Below are positions 36,157-44,837 of a stretch of 64,000 bases of DNA, in pieces. This DNA is from Lichenicola sp965198575 (GTDB lineage Bacteria > Pseudomonadota > Alphaproteobacteria > Acetobacterales > Acetobacteraceae). The notes beneath the pieces were generated by a model that did not search any database, had not been told where the DNA came from, and saw only the letters and a program-made list of their open reading frames with translations. A program made the position numbers and the translations under genes. The stretch's first letter is position 1, and each line of letters opens with the position of its first letter. The DNA is taken from assembly GCF_965198575.1 (NCBI RefSeq), contig NZ_OZ240671.1, positions 124,001 to 188,000 on the forward strand, given 5' to 3'.

Positions 36157-37047
36157 TCAGGCATTGACGTAAGGTTGCGGAAGTGGGCCCCCCGATACTG
36201 CGAGATTGGCCCCAACTCGATTGATATTGCTGCCGGCCCTGACCAGCGCCGCCATCGCGGCCGCTTGCCCGGCTGCAAGCGAGAGGCCTGCCGCGGTGGC
36301 GAAGGTAAGACCGCCGGTGCCGGCACCGGGGGCTGCGATCGACGATCCTGCAATCGTGCTCGCAATGGTTTCTCCCGCCGAGGACAGGCCGGTCTGCACG
36401 CCGCCATAGCCGGCACTACCACCGCTCGCGGCCGCATCGGCAACCACCAGTGCTGCACCAAGCCCGGTTGTTGCCAAACCCATGGCACTTGCGGTTGCCG
36501 TCAGTTGTGCTGCGCCGTTGCGGTCGCTCAGTGCGGCATACGCGAGTGCTGCCGCGGCACCGGTCTGCAGCACGCCGAGGCCGGTACCGAGATCGTCCTG
36601 GATCGAAAAGCCGAGATCGGCGCTGCCTGAGTCATCGCCGGAAGCGTCCGGAATGATCTCGCTCTTCAGCCGATAGGAGATCACCGCGCCGCGGTCCCGG
36701 TAATCGTACTCGAAATGCACGATGACGATGTTGAAGGTATAGTCGCCGAAACTGAGAACCTGCGGAAAGCCTTGCTGCCGCATGATGTCGAGCGCGCGGG
36801 CCCGTCCGGCGGCGGTCGGACCGATGAACAGGCCGTGCCAGCTGATGCTGCCCTGGTCGGACCCCATCGCGTCGATGATCCGTCCGCCACCCGGTAGCTT
36901 GTGGATGGTGACGGCCTGGGCGCCGCCGATGCTGATCCGGCCTGGAACTTCGTGGTCCTGCAGAAGCAGCGTGCCGATGATCAACGGAGCCGGACGGCCG
37001 ATCAGCAATTCGATGTTGCCGGTGAGCGGCCCGAGAAAGCCGCTCAT
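36157..37047 (-). CDS. Tail/baseplate protein at DNA-circularisation (gpN/gpU-like) position
   Basis: 296 aa. N-terminal MSGFLGPLTGNIELLIGRPAPLIIG and a beta-rich core (GGGRIIDAMGSDQGSISWHGLFIGPTAAGRARALDIMRQQGFPQVLSFGDYTFNIVIVHFEYDYRD) resemble the tail protein between the tape measure and LysM protein in Mu/P2-like tails. The C-terminal half is Ala/Gly-rich and helical. It overlaps the tape measure gene by 4 bp. The exact homologue is uncertain. Confidence 0.7.
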   Translation of the reverse strand: MSGFLGPLTGNIELLIGRPAPLIIGTLLLQDHEVPGRISIGGAQAVTIHKLPGGGRIIDAMGSDQGSISWHGLFIGPTAAGRARALDIMRQQGFPQVLSFGDYTFNIVIVHFEYDYRDRGAVISYRLKSEIIPDASGDDSGSADLGFSIQDDLGTGLGVLQTGAAAALAYAALSDRNGAAQLTATASAMGLATTGLGAALVVADAAASGGSAGYGGVQTGLSSAGETIASTIAGSSIAAPGAGTGGLTFATAAGLSLAAGQAAAMAALVRAGSNINRVGANLAVSGGPLPQPYVNA

Positions 37048-38345
37048 CTCGGGATCTGCGCGCCGGAATAGATCGGCACGGCTCGCAGATTGACCCGGGA
37101 TTGTCCGTGCGCTGGAAGCGATGCATCCCGCGCCTGTGACGCTGCCGTGAGCAGCCCCAACCGTCTGCCGTCGATGACGACGTTGCCCGTCAGGTTGACC
37201 ACCATCGATGCGCCTGCCGCCGTTCCCTGACCGTTGCCCTGATCGGCCCGAATTCCGGGCGATCCGGGCGGCTGATACGTCTCATCCGCTCGCGCCGGGG
37301 AAGGAGAAGCGGTGCCGGCCGATCTCCGCGCCATGGCTGCCGGCGGGATGACCTGGCGTTGCAGATCGCCCTGCCGACCAGTCCCGGCGATGGAGGCGCC
37401 ACCCGCGTCGATTGAGGAGCGACCCGCGATGGTCGTGTCGGATGTCCGCGATCCCGACAGGCCGGTCGAGCACGTTGATGCTGCGACTGCGCCGGAAAGC
37501 GCGGCTCGAGCGGCGAGTGCTCCGGCAGTCACGCGGTGTTCAGCAAGTCCGGGTGCGCGACCTCCTTCCCAGTGCTGCGCCGACTGACGTCCCGATGCAG
37601 CGACCGGCGCGCGTGCGGACCGGGAGAGCGGTGGTAGCGATCCGGCATCGCGCGGCGCTGTTGCGGCGGCAGCAAGATCACGGCGCCTTGCCGATGATGA
37701 GACCTGGAGCAAGGTCCCGGGCTTGTCCGTGGCTGCCCGGCGTGCGGCGTCCGTCGTGCGCCCCACTCCCAGGACTGGAGTACCGTCCGATTTCGGTCGA
37801 GAGGACCTGACCGGAGCCCCTGCTGGTAGAGCCCCTGTTGGCAACGAAAGTACATTCGAGCTCGCTGTGGCGCGTGTCATGCGGTCAAGGGATCGCAAGG
37901 GAGCCGCGCCAGGGAGCCCGGCAATGGCCTGGATGCGGAGATGCGACGGCTTCTGCGCCGACAGGTTCTGCTTCGGCGCCAGGCTTCCCGGAACAGCCGC
38001 CAGCCCTCCAGCCGCGAGCCTCGAGGCAGGTGGTGGATTGGGCCGGATCGGACCGCCGCGCATCACGCCGCCGCCGAGGCTCGCAAGGCGTTCCGAAATT
38101 CCGGGCGCTGCCGGCAAGCCTTGGCGAGAGACCGCACTTGTCGGCGCCCGCACGATCGGCAATGCGGCCCGCCGGAGGGCGTCGCGCAGCGAACGCGTCC
38201 CCTTCGCCAGCCCCGCAATCTGCTCGCGGGTCTCGGACGCCTTCGGCCGGAGCATCCGCGTCATCGCGGTATCCGATTTATCGAGCCACGGATCTGGCTG
38301 TTCCTGGCCGACCAGCGACAGCGCAATACGGTGCGACACGATCAC
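37044..38345 (-). CDS. Tail tape measure protein (short, disordered)
   Basis: 433 aa with a GTG start at 38345, seven bases after AAGGAGG. It sits between the tail chaperone and the gpU-like gene, the tape-measure slot. Its C-terminal segment MVVNLTGNVVIDGRRLGLLTAASQAR... is typical of tape-measure ends in contractile tails. Most of the sequence is Pro/Ala/Ser/Arg-rich with few hydrophobic helices, unlike ordinary tape measures, which are long and helical. Predicted tail length would be short. Confidence 0.7.
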   Translation of the reverse strand: MIVSHRIALSLVGQEQPDPWLDKSDTAMTRMLRPKASETREQIAGLAKGTRSLRDALRRAALPIVRAPTSAVSRQGLPAAPGISERLASLGGGVMRGGPIRPNPPPASRLAAGGLAAVPGSLAPKQNLSAQKPSHLRIQAIAGLPGAAPLRSLDRMTRATASSNVLSLPTGALPAGAPVRSSRPKSDGTPVLGVGRTTDAARRAATDKPGTLLQVSSSARRRDLAAAATAPRDAGSLPPLSRSARAPVAASGRQSAQHWEGGRAPGLAEHRVTAGALAARAALSGAVAASTCSTGLSGSRTSDTTIAGRSSIDAGGASIAGTGRQGDLQRQVIPPAAMARRSAGTASPSPARADETYQPPGSPGIRADQGNGQGTAAGASMVVNLTGNVVIDGRRLGLLTAASQARDASLPAHGQSRVNLRAVPIYSGAQIPR

Positions 38346-38380
38346 CTTCCGGCCTCCTTGGTTTGCAGTCGGCGGCTGGC

Positions 38381-38874
38381 TCAGGTCGCTCCGGACCAGG
38401 TAAAGGAAACCCAATCGAAGACCTGTCCATCGAGTTCACCAAGCGCCACGCAGCATGCGAGCCGCCTGCTCTCGGACATCCGCAGCACTTCTGACCAGGG
38501 CACACCCCCCTTCACCAGAAACAGGATCTGGCGAAGCAGAGCGTGCCTGCTCAGTTTTTTGCGGTATCGAGCTCGCTGGCCGCAAGCTTGGCATCCGTAT
38601 CCTCGTCCGGATAATGCACCTTCGAGAGGGCATCCATGCCGGTATTACCGATACGACGCCCGAGATCGCGTACGGCCTCCTTGACTACCGGCATCATCAC
38701 CGGCTTGCCGTCGATCGCGGTGACCGAACAGATCATCAACGCGTACCGCATCCACGCCGATGACGAGGACGCCGTCCCCGCCGCCTCGATCAGATCCAGC
38801 ATGTCTCCCGGGTTCGCCTCGCGAAGCCCGAAGCGGCGCCCGTCGCCACTGTCGATTTCTGCTGGCAGGGTCAT
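38381..38874 (-). CDS. Tail assembly chaperone, frameshift fusion (joined form)
   Basis: A -1 shift at 38554-38560 fuses the 107-residue upstream protein to 57 further residues encoded in the -1 frame (38554 back to the TGA at 38381-38383). The extension ends with conserved-looking ALGELDGQVFDWVSF and W residues, matching the GpE-like extension of tail chaperones (gpG-GT, gpE-E'). The product would be about 164 aa and recruit tube subunits to the tape measure. Confidence 0.78.
38551..38874 (-). CDS. Tail assembly chaperone (unshifted form)
   Basis: 107 aa. REANPGDMLDLIEAAG...WMRYALMICSVTAIDGKPVM is characteristic of gpG-type tail assembly chaperones located between the tube and tape-measure genes. 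The stop codon (TGA at 38551-38553) immediately follows a slippery heptamer. Its ATG overlaps the stop of the tube gene by 1 bp. This form would be the majority product. Confidence 0.85.
   Translation of the reverse strand: MTLPAEIDSGDGRRFGLREANPGDMLDLIEAAGTASSSSAWMRYALMICSVTAIDGKPVMMPVVKEAVRDLGRRIGNTGMDALSKVHYPDEDTDAKLAASELDTAKN
38554..38560 (-). promoter_or_regulatory. Programmed -1 ribosomal frameshift site A-AAA-AAC
   Basis: Read on the minus strand, the zero-frame codons are GCA AAA AAC TGA, giving the canonical slippery heptamer A AAA AAC immediately before the stop. Slippage by one base opens a 57-codon frame to 38381. It is placed exactly where tail chaperones of dsDNA phages frameshift. 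Confidence 0.82.
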
Positions 38875-39299
38875 CAGAGGCGGTTCCGCTGGCTGGCATA
38901 GAAACCGATCGTCTGCTTGACGATGTGTTCCGCCTGGTAGATGCCGGCACTTGTCAGCGTCAACGACACACCGATGAATTCATACGTGCTGGTCGATCCA
39001 TCCGCCTCCGACACGTATTGATAGACGGTGCCTGAGCCGATCACACCGGCATTCCAGAATGCCGCCTCGATCGCCGAGATCAGGTCGTCGAGCGCTGAGG
39101 AGCCGCGATCGACATGGAACTGCCCGCGCCAACCGGCTGGCGTATTGAACTCGATCGGCACGCTGTTGAGCGGATCGGAACGTTGCTGGCGCACCTCCTG
39201 CGCCGCCTGAAAGCCGGTGACGTCACGCAGATCCAGCCGCACGCCATTCCACAGCAATACGACCTGACAGTCGCGTCCTATACTATACGGGTTGGCCAA
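38874..39299 (-). CDS. Phage tail tube protein
   Basis: 141 aa, beta-rich. GRDCQVVLLWNGVRLDLRDVTGFQAAQEVRQQRSDPLNSVPIEFNTPAGWRGQFHVDRG resembles inner tail-tube subunits of myophages and their place directly after the sheath supports it. It polymerises as stacked hexamer rings around the tape measure. Confidence 0.85.
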   Translation of the reverse strand: MANPYSIGRDCQVVLLWNGVRLDLRDVTGFQAAQEVRQQRSDPLNSVPIEFNTPAGWRGQFHVDRGSSALDDLISAIEAAFWNAGVIGSGTVYQYVSEADGSTSTYEFIGVSLTLTSAGIYQAEHIVKQTIGFYASQRNRL

Positions 39300-39349
39300 A
39301 CCGAATTCCTCTCGAAAGAACAGGGATCAAACGCGACGCGGTTTCGAGG

Positions 39350-40924
39350 TCAGCCCTGGCCGCTGGCACTTGCCGTCGTGACGGTCACGCCCTGGCCGCC
39401 TTGCAGATTTACGATGAACTTCTCGTTGATGCCCTGGTAACGGACCTGCACGTCGGCCTGCACGTAGCCGAGCGACGTTCGCGTCTGTGGATTGTTCGAT
39501 CCATCGCAGACGACTGCATAGGGCAGGCTGCCATCGAGGCTGCCCAGGATCGCCTGCTGCAGCAGGTTCGACAGATAGCCGAGCAGCGTCGCCCGGATAT
39601 TCGACAATAACGTCGAGTTGATCACGCTGCCGACATAGCCGCCCATTCCTGCCGCCAGTGTCTCGGCAATGAAATTCGTCATCCGGGTATAGCTGTCCCC
39701 GCTGATCACGGCATTGCTGGAACTGTTATGTCCGCACCGCACCGCCCAGTAGGCCCCGCCAGGCGCCGGGTTGCAGATCACGTCGATCCCGGCTTCGAAG
39801 AGCGTCTGCAGTTCCGCAGTCGAGTAGGTGAGCGCCTGACCGCTCGACGCCAGCCCGCTTTTCTGGCTGCCGACAATACCTACAAGCCTTTTATTCAAAC
39901 TGGACTGCTCAGGCGACTGGTTCGCCAGGCAGCCCGCGGCAAACCCCTGCGGGCTGACGATGCGAGTCTGGAAATTGGTTTGATCGTACCAGAACAACCA
40001 GTCACCGAACATCAGCTTCGTGCTGTAGCTGTCGAGCCCAACCTGCTGCTTCGCCTGCACCGCCGAGGCGATGGAGTCGCCGCTGGTTCCCACCAGGATC
40101 ATGTAGATCCCCTCCGACAGGCCGAACGCGCTCTGGACCGTCCACTGCGCCGGATCCTCGCAGTCGGCGAGCAGGCCGAGTGCGCAGCCACGTCCACGCA
40201 ATGCGTACATACCGGTTCTGGATAGGCCGTCACTTCCCACAATCGTCGCCGACGTGACGGCTCCAGCCCCGTCGCTTCCACTCAGAAGCTGCTGATTGGA
40301 TATCGTGACCGGCGCGGTCACCGTTGCGACACCCAAACTCGCGACGCACAGCGCCGATGGCCCGCGCGTGGCGCTGGTGCCGTTGTTCACAGCTCCGATC
40401 AGATTGGTCCAGAATACCGGCGGCCCCGCACTGGCATCGATATTGTCGAACACCTCCGCCAGCTGACCCGGCATCTGCAAGGTCAGTTTCCACGCACTCG
40501 GCCTCGAGGCTGGCGAAAGGGCCAGGCTGATCAGGTTTCCCCGGGAGCCCGAGCATACCGCCGTCAGCACCATCGGATAGCCACCGGCGGCGTAGAGAAA
40601 GGCGTAGCTCGCGGCAAGGTCGGTGCCGTCGGTGACGCGCACACCGACAAAAGCTGCGGCACCCTGCTGCTGGGCGCAGACGAGCGGCGTACCGAGATCG
40701 TACTGTCGCGCGATCACCGGGCCGAACGCGGCCACATAGTCGGAGAGGCTCCCGAGTACAACCGGCTGGTTGACCGGTCCCCATGAGGCCGTACCGACGA
40801 GTCCGATACGGTCGGTGGCCACACCGTTCAGCGCAAGCGTCTGTGGCGACGCGATCTGCACGTAGAGGTCGGGAACCACCAACGCTGCGGTGTTGAGGGC
40901 CCCTGCCTGGGTAATCTGTGCCAT
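39350..40924 (-). CDS. Phage tail sheath protein
   Basis: 524 aa. Sheath hallmarks: VVPDLYVQIASPQ...DRIGLVGTASWGPVNQPVVLGSLSDYVAAFG at the N-terminus and the C-terminal VGSVINSTLLSNIRATLLGYLSNLLQQAILG...DGSNNPQTRTSLGYVQADVQVRYQGINEKFIVNLQ, the contracting core. Presence of a sheath makes the particle myovirus-like, not siphovirus-like. It precedes the tube gene. Confidence 0.93.
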   Translation of the reverse strand: MAQITQAGALNTAALVVPDLYVQIASPQTLALNGVATDRIGLVGTASWGPVNQPVVLGSLSDYVAAFGPVIARQYDLGTPLVCAQQQGAAAFVGVRVTDGTDLAASYAFLYAAGGYPMVLTAVCSGSRGNLISLALSPASRPSAWKLTLQMPGQLAEVFDNIDASAGPPVFWTNLIGAVNNGTSATRGPSALCVASLGVATVTAPVTISNQQLLSGSDGAGAVTSATIVGSDGLSRTGMYALRGRGCALGLLADCEDPAQWTVQSAFGLSEGIYMILVGTSGDSIASAVQAKQQVGLDSYSTKLMFGDWLFWYDQTNFQTRIVSPQGFAAGCLANQSPEQSSLNKRLVGIVGSQKSGLASSGQALTYSTAELQTLFEAGIDVICNPAPGGAYWAVRCGHNSSSNAVISGDSYTRMTNFIAETLAAGMGGYVGSVINSTLLSNIRATLLGYLSNLLQQAILGSLDGSLPYAVVCDGSNNPQTRTSLGYVQADVQVRYQGINEKFIVNLQGGQGVTVTTASASGQG

Positions 40925-40927
40925 TTC

Positions 40928-41152
40928 TCAGTGCTCCGCCGTCGGCACGGTTGCGGGGATCGCGGGCAGTGGAGCCGATACGACAACAAGGTTGGCGTTG
41001 CCACCGGCAAGAATCGCACGGATCGTTACTGGATCCTCGATCCTGTCGCCACGCCCGTAGCGGCCGAAAGCATGCAGAACGATCAACATCGCGGGCGTGG
41101 CCGACGTTGCAAGTCTTGGCAGCACGGAAGGTGTGGGTATGGTCATGCGCAT
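40928..41152 (-). CDS. Small phage protein, function unknown
   Basis: 74 aa from the ATG at 41152 (41146 is the alternative), lying between the tail-terminator/GH99 gene and the sheath. It has a hydrophobic PAMLIVLHAFGRYGRG segment and a proline-rich end (SAPLPAIPATVPTAE). No recognised family. Tight packing (4-bp gap upstream, 3-bp gap downstream) supports a real gene. Confidence 0.55.
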   Translation of the reverse strand: MRMTIPTPSVLPRLATSATPAMLIVLHAFGRYGRGDRIEDPVTIRAILAGGNANLVVVSAPLPAIPATVPTAEH

Positions 41153-41156
41153 CCCG

Positions 41157-43064
41157 TCAATTGATGAGGTCGATTCGAGGCACGATCGATTGGCGTACTG
41201 CGACGGCCAGCGCAGTGCCGACAGCGGCGACACGCGCCGCATCGGGTCCCTCCGCACTGAAGGTCGGCATCAGCCAGCCGCCTTCGGCAAGCTCGTTCCA
41301 GGCATAGATCAACCCGACCTGTGCCGGACATGCGGCGGGCGATGCCACGATCATGTTCACCATGTCCACGACGTGCGCCCCGATCGCCGGACTATCCGCG
41401 AGGTCATAGTAGTTGTTCGGACCCAGACCCGACGGGATCGGGTAGAACGGCTGCGGTGTCTCGATCAGCGGTCGCTGATCCCATCCGCACATGGCTGTCG
41501 GGATCATCGGAAAACCTGTCAGGGCCCGCGCCGACCAGTCCAGCGTCGCCGCGTTCGCGAGCGCCACGAAAGGCTGCTCCGTGCCGTTGAGCCGTGGCGT
41601 TGCGTAAGCTCCGCAGGCGTCCGCACCGACGACTTGCGCCGCGCTGACATTGGAATAGTCCGCCAACGCGGCACCCGACAACCAGACGACATACGGATCG
41701 CCACCGCCGGCCGCCAGGACCTGCTGGCGCACGAACGCAATCGCTGCGGGAACTCCGCCGACGGGCAGGCCGGCGTTCTGCGAGGCAGCCGAATCCAGGA
41801 CCAAATACAGCGGCCGACCGCCGAGTACGGTCATATAACCCGGCTGCGTCATCATCGTAATGTCGCGCAGCAGCGACGGCTGGTCCTGGCCGCCATCTCC
41901 CCAATTCGAGGTCTGACCAAGCATGCAGAAATTCAGCCGGCCACGCATCGTGCTGCTGAGGTAGAATTGCAGCGCGAGGCTCAAGGTGTCGCCGGGCTGG
42001 TAGCTGTCGAAGGCCCAGAACGACAGGCCGGAAAGCAGAGCCGCGGCAATCTCCGCATCGATTGTCGCCTGGGTCGCCAACGGCCACGATGCCACGCCAT
42101 TCACCACCACGGCATTGGGCGGGAGCCGACCGTTGAACGCGGGTGGCGAAAGTGCTGCTGCACATTCCTGATCGATCGGATTGCCCGGATCGTACCACGC
42201 ATCGAATCGCACCGCGCCGAGCGGCGGTATCACCAGCATGGGCGGCGGCACCAGGCAGCTGAAGCCGACCTCCGGGCCGGTTCCCCCGAGGGTGCCGACC
42301 CCGAATAGCATCTGCGCGCCGGTCATAATTGCCGTGGTCGCGTATTCGATCTTGTAGTCGAGGTCACGTCGATAAAGGTTCGCGTTCTCGGAGAGATCGG
42401 TCTCGAACGTCTCGTGATACTGCAAACGCGCGGATGTGCCGTCTGACAGGGTCAGCCAATCAGTTCCGGACAAGCTGTTGTCGATCGATGAAGCGAGGAG
42501 ATCCCGACCGGCCGGCGTCGGGCACCACACGGCGATCATGATGCCCTGCTCCTGCCGGCGGGTCTCCATGGTTGCCGTGCCGCTGCCGACCACCCGCGCG
42601 CCAAGCAGAGCGCCTGCAACCGTGACCGAAGCACCCGCCGCCACCGCACCAGGCACCAGACCGGCAAATGCGGCGGCCACCGTTGCCGAAGTGTCGGACG
42701 CAGTCAGTGTCACCGCGTAGGCGACGCCGTTCACTGTCAGCCCCGCCGACTGTCCCGCACCTCCGGTCCCGCCGAACGAGACGACGTCGCCCACCACATC
42801 GACCGTCAGGGTTGGGGAGATCTCCGAGATCGTCCTCCAGACCCGCGGATACCGTGACGTATCGCGCGTGCTGTGTTGCCGGCTGAACACCGTCACCGTC
42901 ATGTAGCCGTTGGACAAGTCGCTATTGAGCGCCTGGTTGGCCGGCCATCCGCGATAGATCTTAACGACCGTCCCGCTCACGCTTGGCTGCGTCAGTCCGC
43001 CCGGGTAGATTACCCCCTCAATGAGGCCGACAAGTGCTGTCTCCACGTCGGAGATATCCGCCAT
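41157..43064 (-). CDS. Fusion of tail-terminator-like domain and GH99/WbsX-like glycoside hydrolase domain
   Basis: 635 aa in one uninterrupted frame. Residues 1-~245 look like a tail terminator/neck protein: ADISDVETALVGLIEGVIYPGG, VVKIYRGWPANQAL, then IMIAVWCPTPAGRDLLASSIDNSLS and a YHETFETDLSENANLYRRDLDYKIEYAT end; a beta-rich insert (~83-165) interrupts it. From M247 (ATG at 42326) a second domain runs to the end with RFDAWYDPGNPIDQEC, SFWAFDSYQPGDTLSLALQFYL and the hallmark LIYAWNELAEGGWLMPT, as in GH99-like WbsX enzymes. No ribosome-binding site precedes the internal ATG. Confidence 0.72.
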   Translation of the reverse strand: MADISDVETALVGLIEGVIYPGGLTQPSVSGTVVKIYRGWPANQALNSDLSNGYMTVTVFSRQHSTRDTSRYPRVWRTISEISPTLTVDVVGDVVSFGGTGGAGQSAGLTVNGVAYAVTLTASDTSATVAAAFAGLVPGAVAAGASVTVAGALLGARVVGSGTATMETRRQEQGIMIAVWCPTPAGRDLLASSIDNSLSGTDWLTLSDGTSARLQYHETFETDLSENANLYRRDLDYKIEYATTAIMTGAQMLFGVGTLGGTGPEVGFSCLVPPPMLVIPPLGAVRFDAWYDPGNPIDQECAAALSPPAFNGRLPPNAVVVNGVASWPLATQATIDAEIAAALLSGLSFWAFDSYQPGDTLSLALQFYLSSTMRGRLNFCMLGQTSNWGDGGQDQPSLLRDITMMTQPGYMTVLGGRPLYLVLDSAASQNAGLPVGGVPAAIAFVRQQVLAAGGGDPYVVWLSGAALADYSNVSAAQVVGADACGAYATPRLNGTEQPFVALANAATLDWSARALTGFPMIPTAMCGWDQRPLIETPQPFYPIPSGLGPNNYYDLADSPAIGAHVVDMVNMIVASPAACPAQVGLIYAWNELAEGGWLMPTFSAEGPDAARVAAVGTALAVAVRQSIVPRIDLIN

Positions 43065-43100
43065 GCCCGCATCGTCTCCTCTTGAAAGGCGATAGACTTT

Positions 43101-43742
43101 CTAGGTCGTCGCAAGCCCCGCTACGAGCCTCCAGCCGAACGGCGAGAGCTCCGCACTGATGATCTCGTAGCTCTGCAGGTTGACGTCTTGCAGCCGCATT
43201 CCGAACGTCAGGAACACGTTGGGGATGGGAGGTACCAGAACCTCATAATAGGCGGCCTTCGTGTCGCTCGGCAGTTTCGTGATGTCCTGCCCTGCCCGGT
43301 TCCGCGCTGCCATGCTGACCGGCCAGCCTTGTGCGACGACGAGATCCGTATCGCTGGTACGACCACCGTAGCCGTTGCTTCCCGCCGTCGTCGCGACCGC
43401 CGTGTTCAGGAAATCGACGGTCTGATCGCACAACACGCACAAAGCGGCGCGCAAGGGCTCGACCTTGGCAACGAAGTGGATCTCGTCGCCGACCAGATAG
43501 TCGCCCTGCTGGACCATCGTTGGATCCGCCAGCAACGATGCATAGCTGTGACCAGGCTGAGCAGTCGATATCAGCCTGAAATCCGGCCGTACGTCGAACG
43601 CGCAGAATAGAGTTGCGAGAGGCGTTCCTGCAACCGGGGTGGTGGCGCTCGTGGGTCGATAAAGCAGATGGCTCGCGCCGACAATGGATGCGGCGCGCGC
43701 CAATCCCAACGCGATCCTCGCGTTGATCATGCTCTGCAGCAA
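43101..43742 (-). CDS. Phage head-tail region structural protein, unknown
   Basis: 213 aa, start at 43742 or at Met-6 slightly downstream. Hydrophobic N-terminal helix (MINARIALGLARAASIVGASHLLYRP), then a beta-rich part with GDEIHFVAKVEPLRAALCVLCDQTVDFLNT and a C-terminal VPPIPNVFLTFGMRLQDVNLQSYEIISAELSPFGWRLVA. Its position between capsid and tail terminator suggests a head completion or connector role. Not recognised as a named family. Confidence 0.65.
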   Translation of the reverse strand: MLQSMINARIALGLARAASIVGASHLLYRPTSATTPVAGTPLATLFCAFDVRPDFRLISTAQPGHSYASLLADPTMVQQGDYLVGDEIHFVAKVEPLRAALCVLCDQTVDFLNTAVATTAGSNGYGGRTSDTDLVVAQGWPVSMAARNRAGQDITKLPSDTKAAYYEVLVPPIPNVFLTFGMRLQDVNLQSYEIISAELSPFGWRLVAGLATT

Positions 43743-43768
43743 GCGTTATGCCCCCCATTCTGATGAAG

Positions 43769-44320
43769 TTACGCGACGGAGATCACGCCGCCATTATTCC
43801 AGAGTTGCCCCGTGCCTGTAGTCGGTTGTGCCTGCGGCAAGGATGCCATCTTGACCGTGCTGCCGAAGGCCAGAGCCTGCGCCGACAGCAGGCCGCCCGT
43901 CGCCTGCAGAGGCACACCCGCCGTCAGCGGGCGTCCGTCGGCCGTGGTCGCCACGATGCTGCCCGATGGCCAGAGCCGGGTCGCACCCACGTTGCTCCGC
44001 AATTCATTGAAGCTGAAACTGTTGCCGCCGTTACCGGTGGTGATGGTATTGCCGGTCTGGACCACGATCGGTGCCGGCAGTGGCAGCCAGAGCAGCATGT
44101 TCCCTGAGCTCTGCGCGTCGAACAGAGCCATGAAGCCGATCGGGCCCCACGCCATGGAGGCCGGTCCGACCGTGCCGCTGCCGACATCGCCGACGATGCC
44201 GGCGTTCATGTCGCCGAGCACGATCGGCCGCCTGAGGTAGGATGGATCGGCTGGCTCTGCGAGAATACCGGCAGTTACCGTGGTCCCATAACCCAGCCAG
44301 CCACTGAAGAATATTGCCAT
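43769..44320 (-). CDS. Phage structural protein near the capsid gene, unknown
   Basis: 183 aa from the ATG at 44320. Small hydrophobic and glycine-rich: MAIFFSGWLGYGTTVTAGILAEPADPSYLRRPIVLGDMNAGIVGDVGSG..., then a beta-rich TTGNGGNSFSFNELRSNVGATRLWPSGSI. It could be a capsid decoration or fibre-like head protein. Sequence alone does not settle it. Confidence 0.65.
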   Translation of the reverse strand: MAIFFSGWLGYGTTVTAGILAEPADPSYLRRPIVLGDMNAGIVGDVGSGTVGPASMAWGPIGFMALFDAQSSGNMLLWLPLPAPIVVQTGNTITTGNGGNSFSFNELRSNVGATRLWPSGSIVATTADGRPLTAGVPLQATGGLLSAQALAFGSTVKMASLPQAQPTTGTGQLWNNGGVISVA

Positions 44321-44351
44321 GTCGGTCCCTAAACGTCGCCAAGAAGACGAG

Positions 44352-44753
44352 CTAGATGATGATTGCTGCACTTGAGCGAAATGACGGTCCCGCCGGTATG
44401 CCGAGAAAGGCAATCAGGCGGCGGCACCAGTCATCGAACAGCCTCGCCCGCTCGACGATCTCCGACTTGTTATGCTTCCATGCAGCCGCCTGATCAGTGT
44501 CCATGTTGGTCGATGCCGAGGGTACCGCCTGCTCCATGCTGTAGAGCGTCAAGAGATACTGCCGTACTACCTGGAATTCGCTCGGCGCCAAGTTGGTCAA
44601 TCGAAACTCGAGGGTTCCGTACGCCTCGAAGAACCGCCAGGATTGAAAGCCGCTGCTGCCTGCCCCGTAAGCCGGATAGCCGCAGAACCGGCGTATATCG
44701 ACACGTTCGGCGTCGGTAAACGGTGTCGTCGCAAGACTTGACGAGCCAGACAC
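44352..44753 (-). CDS. Phage head-tail connector-like protein, unknown
   Basis: 133 aa with a GTG start at 44753, five bases after GGGAG; the longer frame to 44810 lacks a signal. Helical: TPFTDAERVDIRRFCGYPAYGAG...LTNLAPSEFQVVRQYLLTLYSMEQAV...AAAWKHNKSEIVERARLFDDWCRRLIAFLGIP. Size and place after the capsid gene match the gp6/adaptor-type connectors that dock under the portal. Confidence 0.6.
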   Translation of the reverse strand: MSGSSSLATTPFTDAERVDIRRFCGYPAYGAGSSGFQSWRFFEAYGTLEFRLTNLAPSEFQVVRQYLLTLYSMEQAVPSASTNMDTDQAAAWKHNKSEIVERARLFDDWCRRLIAFLGIPAGPSFRSSAAIII

Positions 44754-44837
44754 ACCATTCTCCCATAATCGGCCACAACGCAGGCCAGGCGCCGGCACTC
44801 CGGCACCCAACCCTGCTCCCGGAAGCTATGCCCGCAG

